Shown: positions 61,010-64,000 of the stretch, one piece after another
How positions within the stretch are numbered: the first letter of the stretch is position 1
How the letters are laid out: the number at the start of each line of letters is the position of its first letter
Source of the DNA: Escherichia coli
Lineage (GTDB): Bacteria > Pseudomonadota > Gammaproteobacteria > Enterobacterales > Enterobacteriaceae
DNA: 64,000 nt
NCBI GenBank assembly: GCA_021307345.1
Contig: CP089930.1
Span: 3,844,001 to 3,908,000, forward strand
Direction of reading: 5' to 3'
The notes under the pieces: generated by a model
What the model was told of the DNA's origin: nothing
The model's input: the letters and a program-made list of their open reading frames with translations, nothing else
The model's database searches: none
Made by a program: the position numbers and the translations under genes

Positions 61010-62179
61010 ATGCTGGAGTTGTTGTTTCTGCTCTTGCCTGTAGCCGCTGCCTATGGCTGGTATATGGGCCGCAGAAGTGCGCAACAAAACAAGCAAGATG
61101 AAGCCAACCGCCTGTCACGCGATTACGTTGCAGGGGTTAACTTCCTGCTTAGTAATCAACAGGATAAAGCGGTTGATCTGTTCCTCGATATGCTCAAAGA
61201 GGACACTGGCACCGTTGAAGCCCATCTTACGCTCGGAAATCTGTTCCGTTCGCGTGGCGAAGTCGATCGCGCGATTCGTATTCATCAAACCTTAATGGAA
61301 AGTGCCTCGTTGACTTATGAGCAACGCTTGCTGGCAATTCAACAACTGGGGCGTGATTACATGGCGGCGGGTTTATACGATCGCGCGGAAGATATGTTTA
61401 ATCAACTGACCGATGAAACTGACTTCCGTGTTGGCGCATTGCAACAGCTGTTACAAATCTATCAGTCTACCAGTGAATGGCAGAAAGCAATTGATGTTGC
61501 AGAACGCCTGGTGAAGCTGGGCAAAGATAAGCAACGCGTCGAGATTGCCCATTTCTACTGTGAACTGGCGCTCCAGCATATGGCCAGCGACGATCTTGAT
61601 CGCGCTATGACCTTGTTGAGAAAAGGGGCGGCGGCAGATAAAAACAGCGCCCGCGTATCCATCATGATGGGACGTGTGTTTATGGCGAAAGGAGAATACG
61701 CCAAAGCGGTCGAAAGCCTGCAACGCGTCATTTCCCAGGACAGAGAACTGGTCAGCGAAACGCTGGAAATGCTGCAAACCTGCTATCAGCAACTGGGTAA
61801 AACTTCCGAATGGGCAGAGTTCCTGCAGCGCGCGGTGGAAGAGAACACCGGTGCCGATGCTGAGTTGATGCTTGCAGACATCATCGAAGCGCGCGAGGGC
61901 AGTGATGCCGCTCAGGTCTATATTACGCGCCAACTACAACGTCACCCGACCATGCGCGTGTTCCACAAGTTAATGGATTACCACCTGAATGAAGCAGAAG
62001 AAGGGCGCGCTAAAGAGAGCCTGATGGTGCTGCGTGACATGGTTGGTGAGAAGGTGCGTAGTAAGCCGCGTTATCGTTGCCAGAAGTGTGGTTTTACCGC
62101 ATATACGCTCTACTGGCATTGTCCATCATGTCGGGCCTGGTCAACCATTAAACCCATTCGCGGCCTTGATGGACTGTAA
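61010..62179 (+). CDS. lapB: LPS assembly regulator LapB
   Basis: A 389-residue protein (formerly yciM): an N-terminal membrane anchor (LLFLLLPVAAAYGWYMG), nine or so TPR-like helical repeats, and a C-terminal rubredoxin-type metal knuckle (CQKCGFTAYTLYWHCPSC). It recruits FtsH to degrade LpxC, balancing LPS with phospholipid. It is essential or nearly so in E. coli. Confidence 0.97.
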   Translation: MLELLFLLLPVAAAYGWYMGRRSAQQNKQDEANRLSRDYVAGVNFLLSNQQDKAVDLFLDMLKEDTGTVEAHLTLGNLFRSRGEVDRAIRIHQTLMESASLTYEQRLLAIQQLGRDYMAAGLYDRAEDMFNQLTDETDFRVGALQQLLQIYQSTSEWQKAIDVAERLVKLGKDKQRVEIAHFYCELALQHMASDDLDRAMTLLRKGAAADKNSARVSIMMGRVFMAKGEYAKAVESLQRVISQDRELVSETLEMLQTCYQQLGKTSEWAEFLQRAVEENTGADAELMLADIIEAREGSDAAQVYITRQLQRHPTMRVFHKLMDYHLNEAEEGRAKESLMVLRDMVGEKVRSKPRYRCQKCGFTAYTLYWHCPSCRAWSTIKPIRGLDGL

Positions 62180-62371
62180 CTTCTAAAAAAAATCCAACTT
62201 TAGTTACAACATCCTTATTGTTACTCTCACATTTTGCTTCGGCAACTCCAGCGTAGAAAAGCCTGACAGGGGAGAAATCGCAACTGTTAATTTTTTATTT
62301 CCACGGGTAGAATGCTCGCCGTTTACCTGTTTCGCGCCACTTCCGGTGCCCATCATCAAGAAGGTCTGGTC
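62180..62371 (+). promoter_or_regulatory. pyrF upstream region
   Basis: A 192-base non-coding gap between lapB and pyrF. It is AT-rich next to lapB and contains the pyrF promoter, which I could not place. A frame with ATG at 62312 continues into pyrF but is unlike the K-12 start. Confidence 0.5.
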
Positions 62372-63109
62372 ATGACGTTAACTGCTTCATCTTCTTCCCG
62401 CGCTGTTACGAATTCTCCTGTCGTTGTTGCCCTTGATTACCATAATCGTGACGCCGCGCTGGCATTTGTCGACAAGATCGACCCACGTGATTGTCGTCTG
62501 AAAGTCGGCAAAGAGATGTTTACGCTGTTTGGGCCGCAGTTTGTGCATGAATTGCAACATCGCGGTTTTGATATTTTCCTCGATCTGAAATTTCACGACA
62601 TTCCCAACACCGTAGCGCACGCTGTGGCAGCAGCGGCTGACTTAGGCGTGTGGATGGTGAACGTTCATGCCTCAGGTGGGGCACGTATGATGACCGCAGC
62701 ACGTGAGGCGCTGGTTCCGTTTGGTAAAGATGCACCGCTATTAATTGCTGTGACTGTATTGACCAGCATGGAAGCCAGCGACCTGGCCGATCTTGGCGTG
62801 ACACTGTCACCAGCGGATTATGCAGAACGTCTGGCGGCATTGACGCAAAAATGTGGCCTTGATGGTGTGGTGTGTTCTGCTCAGGAAGCTGTGCGTTTTA
62901 AACAGGTATTCGGTCAGGAGTTCAAACTGGTTACGCCGGGCATTCGTCCGCAGGGGAGTGACGCTGGTGACCAGCGCCGCATTATGACGCCAGAACAGGC
63001 GTTGGCGGCTGGAGTTGATTATATGGTGATTGGTCGCCCGGTAACGCAATCGGCAGATCCAGCGCAAACGCTGAAAGCGATCAACGCCTCATTACAACGG
63101 AGTGCATGA
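62372..63109 (+). CDS. pyrF: orotidine 5'-phosphate decarboxylase PyrF
   Basis: A 245-residue TIM-barrel enzyme making UMP. The catalytic Lys/Asp array is in [26 protein letters not shown] binds the phosphate. The ATG at 62372 gives MTLTASSSS as in K-12, with AAGAAGGTC upstream. Its stop overlaps the start of yciH (ATGATGAG), so translation is coupled. Confidence 0.97.
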   Translation: MTLTASSSSRAVTNSPVVVALDYHNRDAALAFVDKIDPRDCRLKVGKEMFTLFGPQFVHELQHRGFDIFLDLKFHDIPNTVAHAVAAAADLGVWMVNVHASGGARMMTAAREALVPFGKDAPLLIAVTVLTSMEASDLADLGVTLSPADYAERLAALTQKCGLDGVVCSAQEAVRFKQVFGQEFKLVTPGIRPQGSDAGDQRRIMTPEQALAAGVDYMVIGRPVTQSADPAQTLKAINASLQRSA

Positions 63110-63435
63110 TGAGTGATTCCAACAGCCGTCTGGTTTACTCAACGGAAACCGGACGTATTGATGAGCCAAAAGCGGCCCCTGTACGCCCTAAAGGCGACGG
63201 CGTGGTGCGCATTCAACGTCAAACCAGTGGACGTAAAGGAAAGGGCGTTTGCCTGATCACTGGAGTCGATCTCGATGATACCGAGCTGGCAAAACTGGCG
63301 GCTGAACTGAAGAAAAAATGCGGCTGCGGCGGAGCAGTAAAAGACGGAATTATCGAAATCCAGGGAGATAAGCGTGATTTATTAAAATCACTCCTTGAAG
63401 CGAAAGGAATGAAAGTAAAACTCGCGGGCGGGTAA
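63109..63435 (+). CDS. yciH: SUI1-like translation factor YciH
   Basis: A 108-residue protein of the eIF1/SUI1 family (VVRIQRQTSGRKGKGVCLITGVDLDD; KKKCGCGGAVKDG). It acts in translation initiation fidelity under stress. The ATG at 63106 would add one residue; 63109 is the K-12 start. It overlaps the pyrF stop. Confidence 0.94.
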   Translation: MSDSNSRLVYSTETGRIDEPKAAPVRPKGDGVVRIQRQTSGRKGKGVCLITGVDLDDTELAKLAAELKKKCGCGGAVKDGIIEIQGDKRDLLKSLLEAKGMKVKLAGG

Positions 63436-63440
63436 CAAAA

Positions 63441-63467
63441 AAAGCCACGGAAATATTCCGTGGCTTT
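63441..63467 (+). terminator. pyrF-yciH terminator
   Basis: AAAGCCACGGAA pairs with TTCCGTGGCTTT around ATA, followed by CGTTTATTTT. Confidence 0.9.
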
Positions 63468-63561
63468 CGTTTATTTTACTGTGTGTACTATTCAGTTATT
63501 TCGTAATGAACAGAGTCAAGCGTATTATAATTGCGAGTCGCTTATCGACATTTATTTACGA

Positions 63562-63780
63562 TTATTTACCGACCTGGTGACCGATAATACCACCAACTGC
63601 TGCACCACCTAATGTACCCAACGTGCTGCCATCAGTCAGTACTGCACCACCTAAAGCCCCTGCGCCCGCACCGATTGCGGTGTTGCGATCTCGTTTAGAC
63701 CAATTAGAACAGGCGCTTAGAGACATTGCCAGTGTAATTGCCAGAACAGCAGCGGTCATTTTTTTGCTCGTTACAAACAT
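63562..63780 (-). CDS. osmB: osmotically inducible lipoprotein OsmB
   Basis: A 72-residue lipoprotein precursor: signal peptide with lipobox LSAC (acylated Cys at residue 23, MFVTSKKMTAAVLAITLAMS at the start), then a glycine-rich Gly-zipper region (AIGAGAGALGGAVLTDGS and GGAAVGGIIGHQVG). In K-12 it is induced by osmolarity and stationary phase through sigma-S and RcsB. A 126-base gap separates it from yciH. Confidence 0.97.
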   Translation of the reverse strand: MFVTSKKMTAAVLAITLAMSLSACSNWSKRDRNTAIGAGAGALGGAVLTDGSTLGTLGGAAVGGIIGHQVGK

Positions 63781-64000
63781 AATACTCTCTCCTGAATTTA
63801 TGATTCACGGAAGTAAGCTCTCTATAACTATAATAGTTTAGAATACATCCGTTAAAATAATTCCGTGAAATCCTCTCGCGCGCAGGGTTATATCACGCAG
63901 GTGATAGTGACTTCCTGTTATATCGCTGATAATAAGTTTATAACTTTAGGATGTTAATAACAGGTAAATAGTCTTAATTATCAACCAGGAATCATCTTAG
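63781..64000 (-). promoter_or_regulatory. osmB promoter region (to window edge)
   Basis: The 220 bases up to the window edge are upstream of osmB. K-12 osmB has two promoters here, P2 being sigma-S dependent. On the minus strand a run of TATAGTTATAG (63822-63832) is -10-like. Sites are not assigned with confidence. Confidence 0.5.

Overview
The window is ordinary chromosomal backbone from an Escherichia strain: E. coli or a very close sister lineage. Recalled E. coli K-12 proteins match almost residue for residue (NarG, TopA, OppA, TrpB, AcnA), with scattered conservative substitutions. Gene order is that of the K-12 narX-to-osmB segment. I see no prophage, insertion sequence, CRISPR array, integron, toxin-antitoxin or anti-phage locus. 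K-12 identifications rest on remembered family knowledge, not on a search.

Layout. (1) 1-9.6 kb: anaerobic nitrate respiration. The 5' part of the sensor kinase gene narX (minus strand, cut by the window edge) is divergent from the transporter gene narK, followed by the nitrate reductase A operon narGHJI. Perfect FNR sites lie before narK and narG. (2) 9.7-10.4 kb: two tandem tRNA-Tyr genes (minus) with ~175-bp repeats that carry a tRNA 3'-end fragment. (3) 10.4-16.8 kb: purU and ychJ (minus), then rssA-rssB, galU, hns (minus), tdk. (4) 17.1-20.9 kb: adhE (minus) with a long leader, divergent from ychE, which is preceded by a well-initiated 27-codon ORF. (5) 21.6-27.2 kb: the oligopeptide ABC importer oppABCDF. 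(6) 27.2-36.5 kb: yciU-clsA (minus), yciY, kch (minus), yciI (minus), tonB, yciC-yciB-yciA (minus), ompW, and yciG-yciF-yciE (minus). (7) 36.8-43.6 kb: the trp operon (minus) with operator, leader peptide, attenuator and the fused trpC(F) and trp(G)D genes. (8) 43.6-50.8 kb: rnm-yciO-yciQ, rluB, yciK-btuR (minus), sohB. (9) 50.9-63.8 kb: yciN (minus), topA, cysB, a small-protein cluster (ymiA, yciX, ymiC), acnA, ribA (minus), pgpB, lapA-lapB, pyrF-yciH, osmB (minus).

How the genes work together. NarX phosphorylates NarL (outside the window), which with FNR turns on narK and narGHJI; NarJ assembles the enzyme and NarK exchanges nitrate and nitrite. RssB delivers sigma-S to ClpXP, opposing expression of stress genes such as osmB and yciGFE. 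TonB energises outer-membrane receptors, including the B12 receptor that feeds BtuR. LapA-LapB control LPS synthesis, and ClsA and PgpB act in phospholipid metabolism.

I did not find a convincing undescribed multi-gene system. The items most worth a second look are small: the 27-codon ORF coupled to ychE, the long adhE leader inverted repeat next to its ribosome-binding site, a perfect 12-bp hairpin before rluB, a 23-bp palindrome upstream of ompW, an H-NS lacking its last residue through tandem stops, a YciG tail extension, and the repeat arrangement at the tRNA-Tyr locus.
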